From Microthyrium microscopicum (taxonomy: Eukaryota; Ascomycota; Dothideomycetes; Microthyriales; Microthyriaceae), in NCBI GenBank assembly GCA_010405405.1, contig MU004240.1:636217-700216 (forward strand): a stretch of 64,000 nucleotides of DNA, given 5' to 3'. Position numbers and translations under genes: made by a program. Below are positions 1 to 10,941 of the stretch, one piece after another. Positions within the stretch are counted from its first letter, which is position 1. Each line of letters starts with the position of its first letter. A model generated the notes under the pieces. The model was not told where the DNA came from. It made no database searches and worked only from the letters and a program-made list of their open reading frames with translations.

Positions 1-1545
1 CCCGGTGGTGTCTTAGGCGGCTCTGAATCACCCTTGGCCGCGTTACGGTTCTATGAATATCAGGTTAGAAATGAGCTGGAATTTTGGGAGAAATTTCTTA
101 CATTGAGCTGCTTCAGCGCCTGTTCAACATCCATTTGAATACCGCCAACGTTGAACTGCACATTGCCAATATGCTCTTGCACATCGCCACCAGTTTGACC
201 TCCCGCTGCAGCAGATGGCTTCTTTGTCGTTTCCCGGATATGCAAGTTCGCGTCTTCCTTCGCAAGACTCTCAAGCTTCTCAGATTGTTCACTAAGGAAA
301 GCTTGGACATCTTTGCTGGCCACATCAATACCGGTTTCGTCTTCCGACTGCTGCACGCCAACTAGATCACCTCGTCGGGGATTCTTAATAACCTCTTCGT
401 ACATAGCAACAGCGTCTGTTGCAGACTGTGTCTTTTCGGGGGGAGTGTCCATTTCATTCTCCGTCAAGCCAGTGCTGATATCGTCTGTCCACGCCAAACT
501 GACATCCTCTACATAAAAGCTTTCTGTCAGAATGCGTATCTTACCCCAACTATCAAAATTAGGTGGCACAAGTATATGGTCACGATCCGTCGTATTATGT
601 TTCAGCGGCGTCTTCTTTTGCAACATGCTCTGAATGCCTAGACTGCTGTGGATGAGGGTTTGAAGTGTGCTTCCACTCGTCGTGCCAGGCAAATGGGGCA
701 TTGCGTAAATCAGCGAGCCACCGTGCTTTAGCAGGATGGTACGCAGGAATTGTTGGACAAAATCAAATTGGGTGTCCCGCCAGCCTTGTTCTTTCTCGAG
801 AACCTCAATCTTGTTGCTGTTTTGGCATACGACGCATAGCGGGACACCGAGGGGTGAGTCCCATTCTCCTGGACCGAGTGGAAGTGCGACATCTGCGTCT
901 AGGGAGGCTGCGCCGTCTGCAGTAGTTTCGGTGTCTTTTGAGTCATTGCGCTTGTTGTCACGCCATTCGATGATGTTGTCTTCAAATGCTTGAACTGTGT
1001 CTTTCGGCAGCGATGGGAGAAGGGAATGTAGAAGCCTTATCCAGGACCTGAGTTGCCTTAGCCAGGTCCATGGGTCTGACCAGTCCAATAATATAACGAG
1101 AAGCATGTTTGGGATTGTCTGCGGTGTAAACAAAGGGCGGAGGAGCGGGATGAAATGCGGTGAAGGCTTGGAAAGGGTATATATCGAGAGGCGCGCGAGC
1201 ATATCTTCGTGATCGGTATCCAGTACATCTTGATAGGTATATCCGAGAGCGAAATCATTGGCAATGGGGGGTTTTTGCGACGTTTGATTTCGAGATGCGG
1301 GTGTTGGGGTTGCGTCGGTTTCTAGACTTGCGACGAATTCTCTTTGAGACTCTGGAGATCCGCCTTAAGGTGCCTGTTAGATTTCGCGCTTCTCAGTGTC
1401 AAGTGCTCATACCTAGGACGACTAATTGTTTTTCAGCTAACTTCTTTCCGCTGGATACAGACTTCAGGAGAGAGGACCATATCTCCTTCTTCGGCGCATT
1501 CGACATTGGGGAAGCTGTGGTGGACGGATTGAACTCTTCCTTCAT
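1..1545 (-). CDS. Cytoplasmic dynein light intermediate chain (3' end cut by window)
   Basis: Subunit of the cytoplasmic dynein motor that links the heavy chain to cargo adaptors in minus-end transport of nuclei and endosomes. I read three exons on the minus strand: 1545-1413, 1363-102 and 50 to the window edge. Exon 1 starts MKEEFNPSTTASPMSNAPKK and leads into the degenerate P-loop-like strand VVLGGSPESQREF. Exon 2 carries the family blocks FALGYTYQDVLD, LSIYTLSKP and LLDWSDPWTWLRQLR. Introns 1412-1364 (donor GTATGAG, branch CTAAC) and 101-51 (donor GTAAGA, branch CTAAC) both keep phase. Reading through the second intron would end the protein at 60 in an unrelated tail, whereas splicing continues as NRNAAKGDSEPPKTPPG past base 1. 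About 481 residues are visible, near full family length. A start at the second methionine (1506) is possible. Confidence 0.9.
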
Positions 1546-2012
1546 CTGATGGTAGATTCAAAGCCCGGAGTTGTTCATGTCGTATAAGCTAAGCGAGGGA
1601 AGATTTTGTTATGGCGATATCAAAATACTGGATTGATGAAGTTGAATATCGCGTCTATTCACGCGTGGAATTGTTTCTTAGCGCGTCATGAGGCCGCCCC
1701 TTCCATTCTGACTAGTTTCACGTGATCCAAACTTTTTGATGCCTGTTGAAGCTCTTAGCTCGAGTTGTTTTCATTTCTCTACATCAACTCATGGCAATTG
1801 AACCTCGAAGCCCGACCAAAATACCATCAATCAATTAGAAAGAGCAAGGAATGAACCAACAGTGCAACTTTAGCCGTGAAGAAGCTTGACCGTCAAATTC
1901 TCTAGAAGGGCTTTAGGACCGCTGTTCCGCAAATAGAGGCGCGCAAATTACCTACCTTTCTGGGCCCACTGGAACTACGAGGAGATATTCTCTTAAAATC
2001 ACACACGCCAAA
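1546..2012. other. Shared upstream region of the dynein light intermediate chain and IST3
   Basis: The two genes are divergent and share this 467-base region, so it should hold both promoters. I see one clear palindromic E-box (listed separately) and no open reading frame of note. Confidence 0.6.
1718..1725. promoter_or_regulatory. Palindromic E-box TCACGTGA
   Basis: The 8-base palindrome TCACGTGA matches the core recognised by Cbf1-type bHLH proteins. It lies about 170 bases upstream of the dynein gene start and 290 upstream of IST3. Function is inferred from motif and place only. Confidence 0.35.
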
Positions 2013-2849
2013 ATGAATTCCATAAGAAGAACGCAGCAACTTAATGCGCGGGAATTAGAGGACTGCACACCACCAGGAGGATCGTGGCATCGAGACTATG
2101 CAGATACAGCATTCATTTACATTGGCGGCCTCGACTCTGCATTATCCGAAGGAGATATCATCACAATTTTCTCTCAGTATGGCGAGCCAGTCTACCTCAA
2201 TCTTGTTCGCGACAAGGAGACTGGCAAGAGCAAGGGTTTTGCCTTTCTCAAGTACGAAGATCAAAGAAGCTGCGATTTAGCAGTCGACAATCTTGGTGGT
2301 GCTAGCGTCCAGGGTCGATTACTGAATGTCGATCACACCAGATACAAGAGACGAGACGATGAAGACTTGGCGGATAACACGCACGGCTTTGGCAACGATA
2401 AAGCTGCGGGGAAATCAAATTCCCGCCGACAAGACAGGTACGAAAACGACAGCACAGACGCGGAAGGGTCCGATCGTGCGCGTAGAAGAAGACGAAAGCT
2501 CATCAAGGATGGCGGGCAAGATCTGGCTGAAAAGGAAGACGAGGATCCTATGAAAGCGTACATTGCCAAACAACGGAAGGAAGAAGACACTGGGGAGGCT
2601 CGGCGGAAACATCGTCGCAAACGATCTTGGTCGCGAGACCACCATTCACGAGGGGAGAAACATCGCAGTAGACGGGACAAAAAAGATCGCCATCGATCCT
2701 TGTCTCGATCTCAATCTCGGCGGCGGGAATCAAAATCGCCCCGTCGTACTGGAAAGACTAGGGAACCAAAAAGGCAACATGACCGTTCTCGAAGCAGAAC
2801 TCCAGTATTACAAGATCGCGAAGGATCCCGCACTCCCGTCTATACTTAG
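2013..2849 (+). CDS. IST3: U2 snRNP-associated RRM protein IST3/Snu17 (RBMX2 type)
   Basis: Member of the RES complex, which binds the spliceosome at the B stage and helps pre-mRNA splicing and retention in the nucleus. The 278-residue protein is intronless. An N-terminal helix (MNSIRRTQQLNARELE) and the motif GSWHRDYADTAFIYIGGL lead into one RRM at about residues 32-110, with RNP2 (FIYIGG) and RNP1 (KGFAFLKY) intact; ETGKSKGF and DQRSCDLAVDNLGG are typical of the IST3 family. The tail from about residue 120 is very rich in Arg, Lys, Ser and Asp and looks disordered. Yeast Ist3 is shorter; the long RS-like tail resembles filamentous fungal and animal RBMX2 forms. Confidence 0.93.
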   Translation: MNSIRRTQQLNARELEDCTPPGGSWHRDYADTAFIYIGGLDSALSEGDIITIFSQYGEPVYLNLVRDKETGKSKGFAFLKYEDQRSCDLAVDNLGGASVQGRLLNVDHTRYKRRDDEDLADNTHGFGNDKAAGKSNSRRQDRYENDSTDAEGSDRARRRRRKLIKDGGQDLAEKEDEDPMKAYIAKQRKEEDTGEARRKHRRKRSWSRDHHSRGEKHRSRRDKKDRHRSLSRSQSRRRESKSPRRTGKTREPKRQHDRSRSRTPVLQDREGSRTPVYT

Positions 2850-3709
2850 ACGTTAATACAGTATTTGCGCACTTTGCAAGTTTAACCGCCAGTGTTTTAT
2901 GAGAACTCTCAACAGCTGCGAGACTAATGCTTTAGGCCTTAACATGTGGTACAAACGGCGTTATGATCCAGGTTTTGCCAACCAAAACCCTTCTCAATTG
3001 CCTGCGCTCAATATATTTCGTACAGGATGTCAGCTGTCGCTTGCAGTGTTCCCTGTCCTATATTGGTCAAGTAATGCGTTGCATATTTAATCTATTGATA
3101 TTAATTCTCCCAATCGATAAAACAATTGTTCCTGTTTATTGGTTCAATACCCTCTACTTACTATCCAGGTTCCGTTACATAGTGCCACAAGTAGCAATCG
3201 GGCATTGTCTGGCGCAAAATGCGACCGCGTTGTTCCTCGTCCTTTCGCCGTATTGGTTTGATTGGCACAAGCTCCTTTGATGAGAAAGATATAGTTTGGT
3301 GAGTAGATCATTGTGCACTCCAGAGTCGAAGCGCGGACGCAACCTTAACCTCATCTTACCATTATCCGTGGCAAGAATCTTCCTCTTAATTGTAGTGAAA
3401 GTAAAAGAGACGAGATACGCAAGAGGACTTGGGAACAGTGGGCCTCCGACCTACATAGCCGCCGCGAACTGAAGAGTTTCTCGGGTAATTTACCAAGCTC
3501 TCCACTTCCAACGACATCCAAGTCAGAAGAACCTGACGAGAAGAAATAATTGGACCCGCAGTGCCAAATGAGTTCACCGAACCAAGCAGAGCAATCATAC
3601 AATACGCGATCCTGATCCCATACTTCCTCGATAGAATCACCTTTTCTGAACCCACGCACGCCGCGCTCACCTCCTAATCGTCCTATCCGAATACTTCCCT
3701 CAACTCAAC
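2850..3709. other. Intergenic region after IST3
   Basis: This stretch holds the IST3 3' end and the upstream region of the next plus-strand gene. It is AT-rich between about 3060 and 3140. I see no supportable coding sequence on either strand. Confidence 0.6.
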
Positions 3710-5230
3710 ATGGTGAAACCACAACCGCCACAAGATGTGCTGGATTCGTGGCCGACGCAGAACTTGGTAAACCCCGAATACCATTCACACACAGCGTTCT
3801 TGGGGATAACGTTGGCAATGACAATCCTAACCATGATTGTCATTTCATTAAGAACATATGTGCGGTTCTTCATGCTTCGAGCGCCTGGGTGGGATGACTA
3901 CTTCATATTCATAGCAGCTGTAAGGCTTGCCTCCTTACTTCACTACGAGCTTCGCTAAAGATTACAGATCGCGGACATCGGGTTGTTGATAGTGATCAAC
4001 CTGGGTATTTTAAATTATGGATGGGGTGAGCATAATTCACTCTTGGACATGAGCTTGATCACTAACATGTGGAAGATCGACATCAATGGGATCAGCGACC
4101 TGAATGGTTCCAGGTATCCGAACTGGTACGTCGAAGCAACAGATAACAAAATACCAATTGCACCTCTAACACTCAGTAGATCCAATACCTGACTCAAATA
4201 TGCTTCATTATCCTAATGACGTTTTCTAAACTATCGGCTCTGGTCACTTATCTTCGAGCTTCTTCGAGAACCAAATACAACCGTTTTGTCTGGGCTACAA
4301 TGATAATTGTCGCGTTGTGGGGAATATGTATGCGCTCCTCGACAGATCCAAAACTTAAGCTAACTATTTCTTAGCTTTCCTGTTCGCAACGATATTCCAG
4401 TGCACGTAGGTCAATCGACTCTACAGGACGTTGTACTTGCTAACTTATATAGACCGATACATCTATATTGGACCAGCAAAGACGGAAAGGGTTGCACAAA
4501 CGAGGACATCAGGCTCCTTCTGGCGACAGTGGTCAACATCATCACCGATATCATGGTCGTCCTAATGCCCATCCCTATCATCATGAAGCTTCACTTCCCA
4601 CTACGAGAAAAGATCACTCTAGGCATTCTAATGTGTCTCGGCATGGTGTAAGTAATCCAACAGAAACCCTGATTTTCCGCGAAACTAAGAATATCTAGTG
4701 CCACTGTCGCATCCATTGTCCGAACAGTCGTAATGTCCCAATCTCTTAATACCCTGCGCTACGACACAACCTGGAACTCCTTCGTAGTATGGATCTGGCT
4801 ATCTCTCGAATGTAACCTCGCCATAATTTGCATCTCCGTTCCTGTCCTCCGTGTTCTTGCCCGCCGCCTCCTCCCACAATACTGGGGTCCCTCCGGCTCG
4901 CGATCAGGAGGATACGCGCATACGTATGGAGCAAAGACCATGCACAGCCACCACATGGCTTCTACCACACACGTTCCACGAGAAGCCAAGCATGCCAGTT
5001 TCACCAGTCTGGAGACTAAAGCACTGAAAGACACCGACGATATAGAAATGTACGGTATACGGAGAACAGACTCGCTAAAGAGCTACAGCTACCCCGATCC
5101 AGGCTATGGACATAGCCAGACGAGCATGAACAGTAGGATACCGGAGGCAGGGGAGTATCACCACCAACACCATTATCGGCCACCGCGGGATGATCACTCG
5201 AGGCATGCTGAAGTGGCTCGTGCGATATGA
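3710..5230 (+). CDS. Rhodopsin-like seven-helix integral membrane protein (PTH11/SAT4-like)
   Basis: Fungal-specific multi-pass membrane protein of the rhodopsin-fold family that includes PTH11-like receptors. Members are thought to sense surface or chemical cues, but the ligand here is unknown. Seven exons: 3710-3919, 3968-4025, 4076-4125, 4180-4327, 4375-4405, 4453-4647 and 4699-5230, giving 407 residues with all phases closing. Family hallmarks are the Arg-Trp-type loop APGWDDYF after helix 2, YGWDRHQW, the FQCTPIHLYW motif (split by two introns around a 31-base exon), DIMVVLMPIPII and WIWLSLECNLAIICISVPVLR. The C-terminal 130 residues are hydrophilic, rich in His, Ser and Tyr, and probably cytoplasmic. 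A second family member lies at 48.9 kb. Family is sure; role is not. Confidence 0.85.
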
Positions 5231-5449
5231 TCTTTGATACTTGGATTGGAGTCATGTTTTCTTCACTATTATTCCCTGCACAAGGCTTGTGCCTATTACA
5301 TATATCATGCTTGATGGCTGTGACTCATTTCTGTAACTCTAAGCATGGCTTGGTCGCGATTCGAAGTACATTTTTAGAGCGACTATTGGGACATTAATGT
5401 CTATGGACCTAAAGACAATGAAAGAAAATCACAAATTCCCATTTCGTGC

Positions 5450-7294
5450 CTACTCCATTGCAATTGAACGACGTCTTGGAATGCTAACCAGATTTCTGCG
5501 CTTGTTTCTGGTAACCTCAGGATTCTTCTTCCAAAACTCGCATTTCAGACTATAATCTTCATCTTTAATGGTCTCGATACTCGCGTAAGTGATCAGCAGG
5601 GTCTGATGATTGTCATTATATGACGGCCAATGCGGCTTTTTCTGGGAAATCCATGATTGGTTGTTAGGATTTTGATGGATCATGAAGCTGATGAACCAGT
5701 CTTTCATGTATTCGGCAAGTGTCACATTGTTTCCTGCTGTGGCTGTAGTCTTCATTAGCTTTTGTCATCAGAGACAAGATGAGGACTTACTCTCAAATTG
5801 ATCGTTGTAAACAAAGTCACTATCAGAGCCATGTTTCTGTGTTCCAGCGTTAGATATCAGTTTGTATGTTGGTTGGCCTTTCTTGACTCCTGCTTCTAGA
5901 GTCCATCGCGACGGGCAGTCGATGATGAAGTCTCCGAAAATGTCTTGTCGGCGAAAGAAAGTGCTGTTGTAATCTTTGGCGGGATACAGTTGGAAGAGAC
6001 TTGCGAAGAATGATGGGGTAGCTGCTGGGAAAACTTGCTGCAGATCTGCTACCAGTTCTGACTCCGTGGTGATGGATTGGTTTGAGAAATAGAATCCTTC
6101 ATACTCAGATCTTGTGGACAGGAGTGGAACCTATGTGAAGTATGTTTAGCTTGATCTTATGAAAGTGGGAATGGGCATACCGATTGGATGTTGCCTTTTG
6201 CGAACTCTCGGCTTGGAAGGTCAAGGATTGTACCACCTTTAGTATCAACGATAGGACCGAAGTAAAAGTCTCCGTAGCCATATGCCTTCTTCTGGTACCC
6301 AGTGGCGTACATGTTCCAGGTTGCGTTGCTCAACTCGGCTTCCGTCAGATTTCGAAGGCACGCGATCGAAGAGCATTTTGTCAAGTTCAGCAAATCGTGA
6401 TATTGGATCTCCTGGATTTTCTTATCATGAAAAGGCTGCCACCACGGGAGCTCTGTTCTAATCAGCACGCCATAGATCTCAATATTTTGATATATGACAA
6501 CATACCTGGCATAGCAGCTTTGAATGGTGCCGGCTCTTTACCGCCAAACAGCATCAACTGTGCTGTGACACTACCGCCGCCTGCGCTGCCACCTTCAATA
6601 GTAATTCTTTCACTATCACCACCAAAAGCTTGAATATGCCTCTTCACCCATTCAATGGCCAAGCGCTGATCAAGCAATCCAGCATTGAACACACCGTTCT
6701 TCGCGACATCATCACCACCAAGGAAGCCGTAAGCGCCCAGCCTATACTGAATTGATACCCAGATCAACGAGTCCGGTGCATGGCGATGCAGTGCAATTCC
6801 AGCATCCCAATCACTCCATCCCTGTGTAAACCCTCCCCCGTGGATGCGCACCACGACTGGTAGTGTCTTGTTTGATTTCAGTACGGATCTGGGAGCGACA
6901 ACGTCCAGGTACAAGCAATCTTCTGAACCTTCTGGAGTGTAATTGTTCCACGTAGGAGCGCCTTGTACGCACTTGGGGGCCACATTCCAAGCACCTACAT
7001 AGAAATGAGGAACAGGGCCTGGTTGTTGTTCAATTGGTATGGGGGCGCGCCAGCGATTGTTTCCAATTGGTGGTGCGGCATACGGGAGGCTATGCCAGAT
7101 CGAAACACTGCGACAATCAGTCAAGAGCTCAAGCTTGCTTAGGACGGAGATACTCGCTTGGGTGAATCCAGGGTTGTGCCTTCATATGTGGCCCAAGGAA
7201 GTTCTGCAAGTGGGCCTTTACCGTTGATAGTCGGCGCGGCGTGAGCGATGCTCAGAAGCCATGCCGCAAACAATAATCCCAGGAAAGCCATCAT
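5450..7294 (-). CDS. Secreted type-B carboxylesterase/lipase
   Basis: Alpha/beta-hydrolase of the carboxylesterase type B family, probably secreted and cleaving esters or lipids. Five exons: 7294-7158, 7107-6506, 6452-6181, 6130-5791 and 5742-5450, giving 547 residues, the usual size. A signal peptide (MMAFLGLLFAAWLLSIAHA) precedes the mature chain. Hallmarks are LPYAAPPIGNNRWRAP, EDCLYLDV, the oxyanion loop HGGGF, the nucleophile elbow EGGSAGGGS and the histidine region QKHGSDSDFVYND. The elbow is GGSAG rather than the common GESAG. The first intron fits the reading frame only with a GC donor at 7157 (AA|GCGAGT), because the nearby GT would break the phase. The last acceptor is chosen as ACAG|CC at 5743. 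Exon 1 is the least certain part. Confidence 0.83.
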
Positions 7295-8672
7295 CACTCA
7301 GAATTCACCTTCTGGCAGGGTTCGGTCTCGAGCAATCTTGAGATGGAGAATAATATCAGCTTCTATACTTTGGCTATACTATCCCCGGAATTTATACCTT
7401 TCGGAATCCCTTCAATATACAACGGTAACGTCCTCAACCACAACTTTACTGTAAAAGCGAGAATCTATTCATGTCTAATTGGTTCAAATAATCGGGAAAG
7501 AGTTGTACCATCGAAATACAACGCAAAGCAAACATTCCTCCTCCACAGGTCTATGCGTGTACCATCTGTCGTACCGGCTGCCTGCCGGCGGTAATGAGCT
7601 TCATGACCAGTCGGATTTAAGCCGTAAAATTTGGAGTTTGCTTTCGTTCCACGAGCAAGGAAATTACGAAAAGAAAAATAGAATACCTACAGCTTGTACA
7701 AAAGCACTATCCCTACATACTCGGGTTATATTGCATATGTTTATGAGTATAGGCAACGTGCGCAATGGCGCAATATGGAGCTAATCAGGAGAAATTACTT
7801 CCTGTATCAGTGTCAACAGTCCAGCACAGGGACTCATTCTTCGACTAAAGCCAAAAGTTGAATCTGAAATAAACTTCCGGCTATGAGGATCAGGTTTGTT
7901 TTGTGTCTGTGAAGCTTCATGTCGCTACAGAGTGGGACGATGTGGCTTTGTTCAAAGGCGATGATTGGTCGAATGCATATTTCCCGAAATGGTACACCTT
8001 TTTATTCACTGGAACCCAAAACCAGTCCGAGTCCTTTGAATTGCACAGCAGTTCTTATGCGATGTGATGAAGCTCTTGATTTACCATTGTAATGCTGTAG
8101 CAATTTTTACTTCGAACAAAATATAGGTCTACATCTAGCTCGTGATACATTCACAACTGTAATAATAAATTGGCAGATGTGAGAGATTGGAGCCCATGGA
8201 GGTGAACATTGAGATATTTTGACTGTCACGATAATAAGCGTCGTGGGGTCGAGGTGCCAACAACTAGAAGATTTGAAGATTTCTCCCCGTGTTCAAGGTC
8301 ACTTAATATGAAGTGACGAAAATAGTATTCGGCATAAAACGTTGTAGTATCCTGTGGTTGGTGGTCTGCTCCCTGTACCAACACCATTCCAACACTTCCA
8401 AGGACCAAATATCAAAGTTGCTTTGATTCTGAGTCACCTCATTTTTCGAGCTTTCAAAGCTTTCAACCCACCAACTAGGTACCGAGACTGAAACTCCTGA
8501 ACACCCCAGCCTTGTGGCACCTCCATTAGTCTCTCACCCCGGAATCACTCAACATCGACTCCTGGAAAGCATACATGTTAGCGCAGAGATCTCGAAACCT
8601 CCAACCTCTAGTTGCTAACCTCGTAAACAAACAGGCTGCATCTGTCAGGTGGCCCCTTCCCAGCGTTCGAAT
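7295..8672. other. Long intergenic region
   Basis: This 1.4-kb stretch separates the esterase start (minus strand) from the first unknown-family gene (plus strand). It is AT-rich with scattered stops in all frames. I see no supportable gene or RNA in it; it must hold both upstream regions. Confidence 0.55.
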
Positions 8673-9179
8673 ATGTCGGTAATTGTCCGTAATCCAGTTT
8701 GTAGACCAGTCCGCAAACCAGTCTTTGAGGACGACTATTCTTATGACGAGAACGGTTTCTGTATTCAAGCTAAGAACAAGTCCTGCTGGCCGCGGGCTAA
8801 TGAAGAAGAGCTCGAGGCTCTTCTGAAGCCTAAAGACCCCAAACAAATCGAAGAAGATCCAGTAACTCACTGGTGGGAGGCGCAGTTGCGCCATTATGGA
8901 CTGCCAGTCGACTCAGAATCAATTAAAGCGCCTGCAAAAACGCGGATCCTGGAAGCGCTTGATGAGAAGACTTTAGCAGTGCCTTATCACATTAGAGGAA
9001 TAGAAGCAAGACTGAAGAAGAGGTGGGAACAATCATTACGGCAGCCTTCATCTTCGCAGGATGCAGAGTCGACTCATCCAGGCGATAGGAAACGTAAAGC
9101 GTCTGTCGATGGCGTCAACAAAGCAGCATCTCGGAAGAAATTGAAGGAACTTGATCAAGCGTCTGGTAAAGGTCCTTGA
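8673..9179 (+). CDS. Unrecognised protein, tandem paralogue A
   Basis: A 168-residue protein of a family I do not recognise. It is supported as a gene by clear similarity to its neighbour starting at 9697. Both share an acidic N-terminus (EDDYSYDENG versus EDGYSFADDI), then NKS, a Pro-Lys/Ser-Asp loop, the strongly conserved HWWEAQLRHYGL, and KTRILEALDEKTLAVPYH followed by IEARLKKRW. The core spans about residues 15-125 and is predicted mostly helical, reminiscent of small DNA- or protein-binding helical modules, but no family is claimed. The tail is Lys/Arg-rich with a bipartite-like basic run (DRKRKAS and SRKKLK), so nuclear location is plausible. I chose the ATG at 8673; the frame is open a little further upstream but without ATG. 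Confidence 0.7.
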   Translation: MSVIVRNPVCRPVRKPVFEDDYSYDENGFCIQAKNKSCWPRANEEELEALLKPKDPKQIEEDPVTHWWEAQLRHYGLPVDSESIKAPAKTRILEALDEKTLAVPYHIRGIEARLKKRWEQSLRQPSSSQDAESTHPGDRKRKASVDGVNKAASRKKLKELDQASGKGP

Positions 9180-9696
9180 ATAAGTGCCAGTTGAACACGA
9201 AAGGCCTGCAGTGATATTATGTGCAATCTGAGCAGATATTAACGGCAAACGTTCCTTACTTTGTTGGACTTTCACTATGGAGACGGCCTACTTCAGACGC
9301 AGGTCTTTTGTTGGTTCGGTAAGAACGATAGACTGCACGTTCCATTCGGACAGAAAACGATAGTGCCATTTTGGAGTTTGATAGTTTCGTCAGTGAGAAG
9401 TCATCAAGTGTCTTCAATTTTCGCCAAACTCAAAAGAGATGTGTCGCTCATTTAAATTGCTACCTTATTATCAGCTTGTCTTTGATCTAGGCATGTCTCT
9501 TCATTTTCATCTAGCTGATGAGTAAAGATGAAGCTGAAAGGTCTAACCATGTTTGGTAAGCTACCAAAGCTACCTACCATTGAAGTCCTTCACCTCTCCC
9601 CACAGTCAAAGCTGCTACTTCCTCCTACCTTCCAACGTCATCCATCTGCAGCTCGTCAGTTACTTCTTGAGTCTGTTTCTCCCATCAACGGCAGTC
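9180..9696. other. Spacer between tandem paralogues A and B
   Basis: It holds the 5' leader of paralogue B. A possible short upstream exon is 9528-9555 (ATGAAGCTGAAAGG..), followed by a GTAAGC donor at 9556 and a CAG acceptor at 9694. If spliced, it would add nine residues and one joining codon in frame with the ATG at 9697. Confidence 0.4.
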
Positions 9697-10941
9697 ATGG
9701 CTCATGCTCCTCCAGTCGTTGAGGATGGATACTCCTTTGCTGATGACATCCTATATGTTGAAGTGAGCAACAAGAGCCGCCATCGAAGAGCCACAATACC
9801 TGAACTACGAGCCATCCTTCGGCCATCTGATGCATCTGACCTGGCACTGTCCGACCCGGTGTGGCATTGGTGGGAAGCTCAGCTTCTTCATTACGGATTA
9901 ACTCCATCAAAGACTAAAGCTGTTGCGAAGACACGAATTCTGGACGCGCTGAACAAGGGAACTCTGGCAGTGCCTCGACATATCACTATCATCGAATCGG
10001 ACCTCAAGAAACGATGGAACAAGAAAGATCGGGAAGCAAAATCTGCGCTGCGAAAGTCGAATACATCGCAGTCCCAGACTAAGACTACCACCACTACGAC
10101 TACCCACCATACCACAACAACCACAACGACATCTTCTGTGCCTGGCAGCAAGCGCAAAGCAACCACATCGGCTGGGCCGTCTTCCTCCGCCTCTTACAAA
10201 AAGGCCAAAGCAAGTCCACAAAAGATGGTTTCAGCCACCACTCCGCCGAAGGGACGAGGCAAACGGACCGCGAATTACACCAACGATTCTTATAATCAAT
10301 GGATCCCAACGGCGGGGACTGCACAATATGCCCGACGAACCTTTCCGCCTGTTTACGACCAGCCAGATGACTACGAAGACGACGAAGAACCAGATGATGA
10401 CGAACCGGACGATCTTCCACCAAGCTACGACACCGTCCTTCAAGAAACCAGCCACTCCAGTCTTCCTGCTTCCCAGCCACGCCTGGGTCTCCTCAACGGC
10501 CGCTACAATATCGAAAGCTCGGATCTGGATCAATGGACCCAATTCAGCGGCTACCAGATGACACTCATTCTCACTCTCGAAGGCCAAGGTCTTTGGGGTG
10601 CGTATGATTTCGGCATGCACAGTGGAATCATTCGCCTACTCGAGCGTCCATATACCGCCTCGGATGACCGCTTTGATTTCACCTGGCGTGGTCGAGAGAA
10701 CAGTGAGGGCCAGATGACATTCGGCGACACTAATCGAGGCTGGATCCAGTTCCTGGGAGACGGGCGAATCGCTGGCATGATCACTTGCTATGGCCAAGCG
10801 CACTTTGAGGGCATTCGGGTCAGCGGAAATCAGACTCGCAGTGAACGTGATGCGCGCAGCATGAAGAGTGAATGGAACGATTACAATGAGGAAGAGTATG
10901 AGGTGGAGAATCGTGCACGCTGGGGTCGTTCCAGGTGGTGA
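9697..10941 (+). CDS. Unrecognised protein, tandem paralogue B, with extra C-terminal domain
   Basis: A 414-residue protein of the same unrecognised family as the gene just upstream, in the same orientation. Residues 1-110 carry the shared core (WHWWEAQLLHYGL, KTRILDALNKGTLAVPRH, LKKRW). Next comes a low-complexity linker of Thr and His, the basic stretch GSKRKATTS, and an acidic Asp/Glu/Pro run (DDYEDDEEPDDDEPDD) at about 228-246. The last 150 residues form a second, compact domain beginning GRYNIESSDLDQW, with repeated beta-like strands (TLILTLEGQGLWGAYDFG, FDFTWRGRENSEGQMTFGD, GWIQFLGDGRIAGMI). Paralogue A lacks this domain. Function is unknown; the basic and acidic runs suggest a nuclear, chromatin- or RNA-associated protein, which is inference only. 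Confidence 0.8.
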   Translation: MAHAPPVVEDGYSFADDILYVEVSNKSRHRRATIPELRAILRPSDASDLALSDPVWHWWEAQLLHYGLTPSKTKAVAKTRILDALNKGTLAVPRHITIIESDLKKRWNKKDREAKSALRKSNTSQSQTKTTTTTTTHHTTTTTTTSSVPGSKRKATTSAGPSSSASYKKAKASPQKMVSATTPPKGRGKRTANYTNDSYNQWIPTAGTAQYARRTFPPVYDQPDDYEDDEEPDDDEPDDLPPSYDTVLQETSHSSLPASQPRLGLLNGRYNIESSDLDQWTQFSGYQMTLILTLEGQGLWGAYDFGMHSGIIRLLERPYTASDDRFDFTWRGRENSEGQMTFGDTNRGWIQFLGDGRIAGMITCYGQAHFEGIRVSGNQTRSERDARSMKSEWNDYNEEEYEVENRARWGRSRW

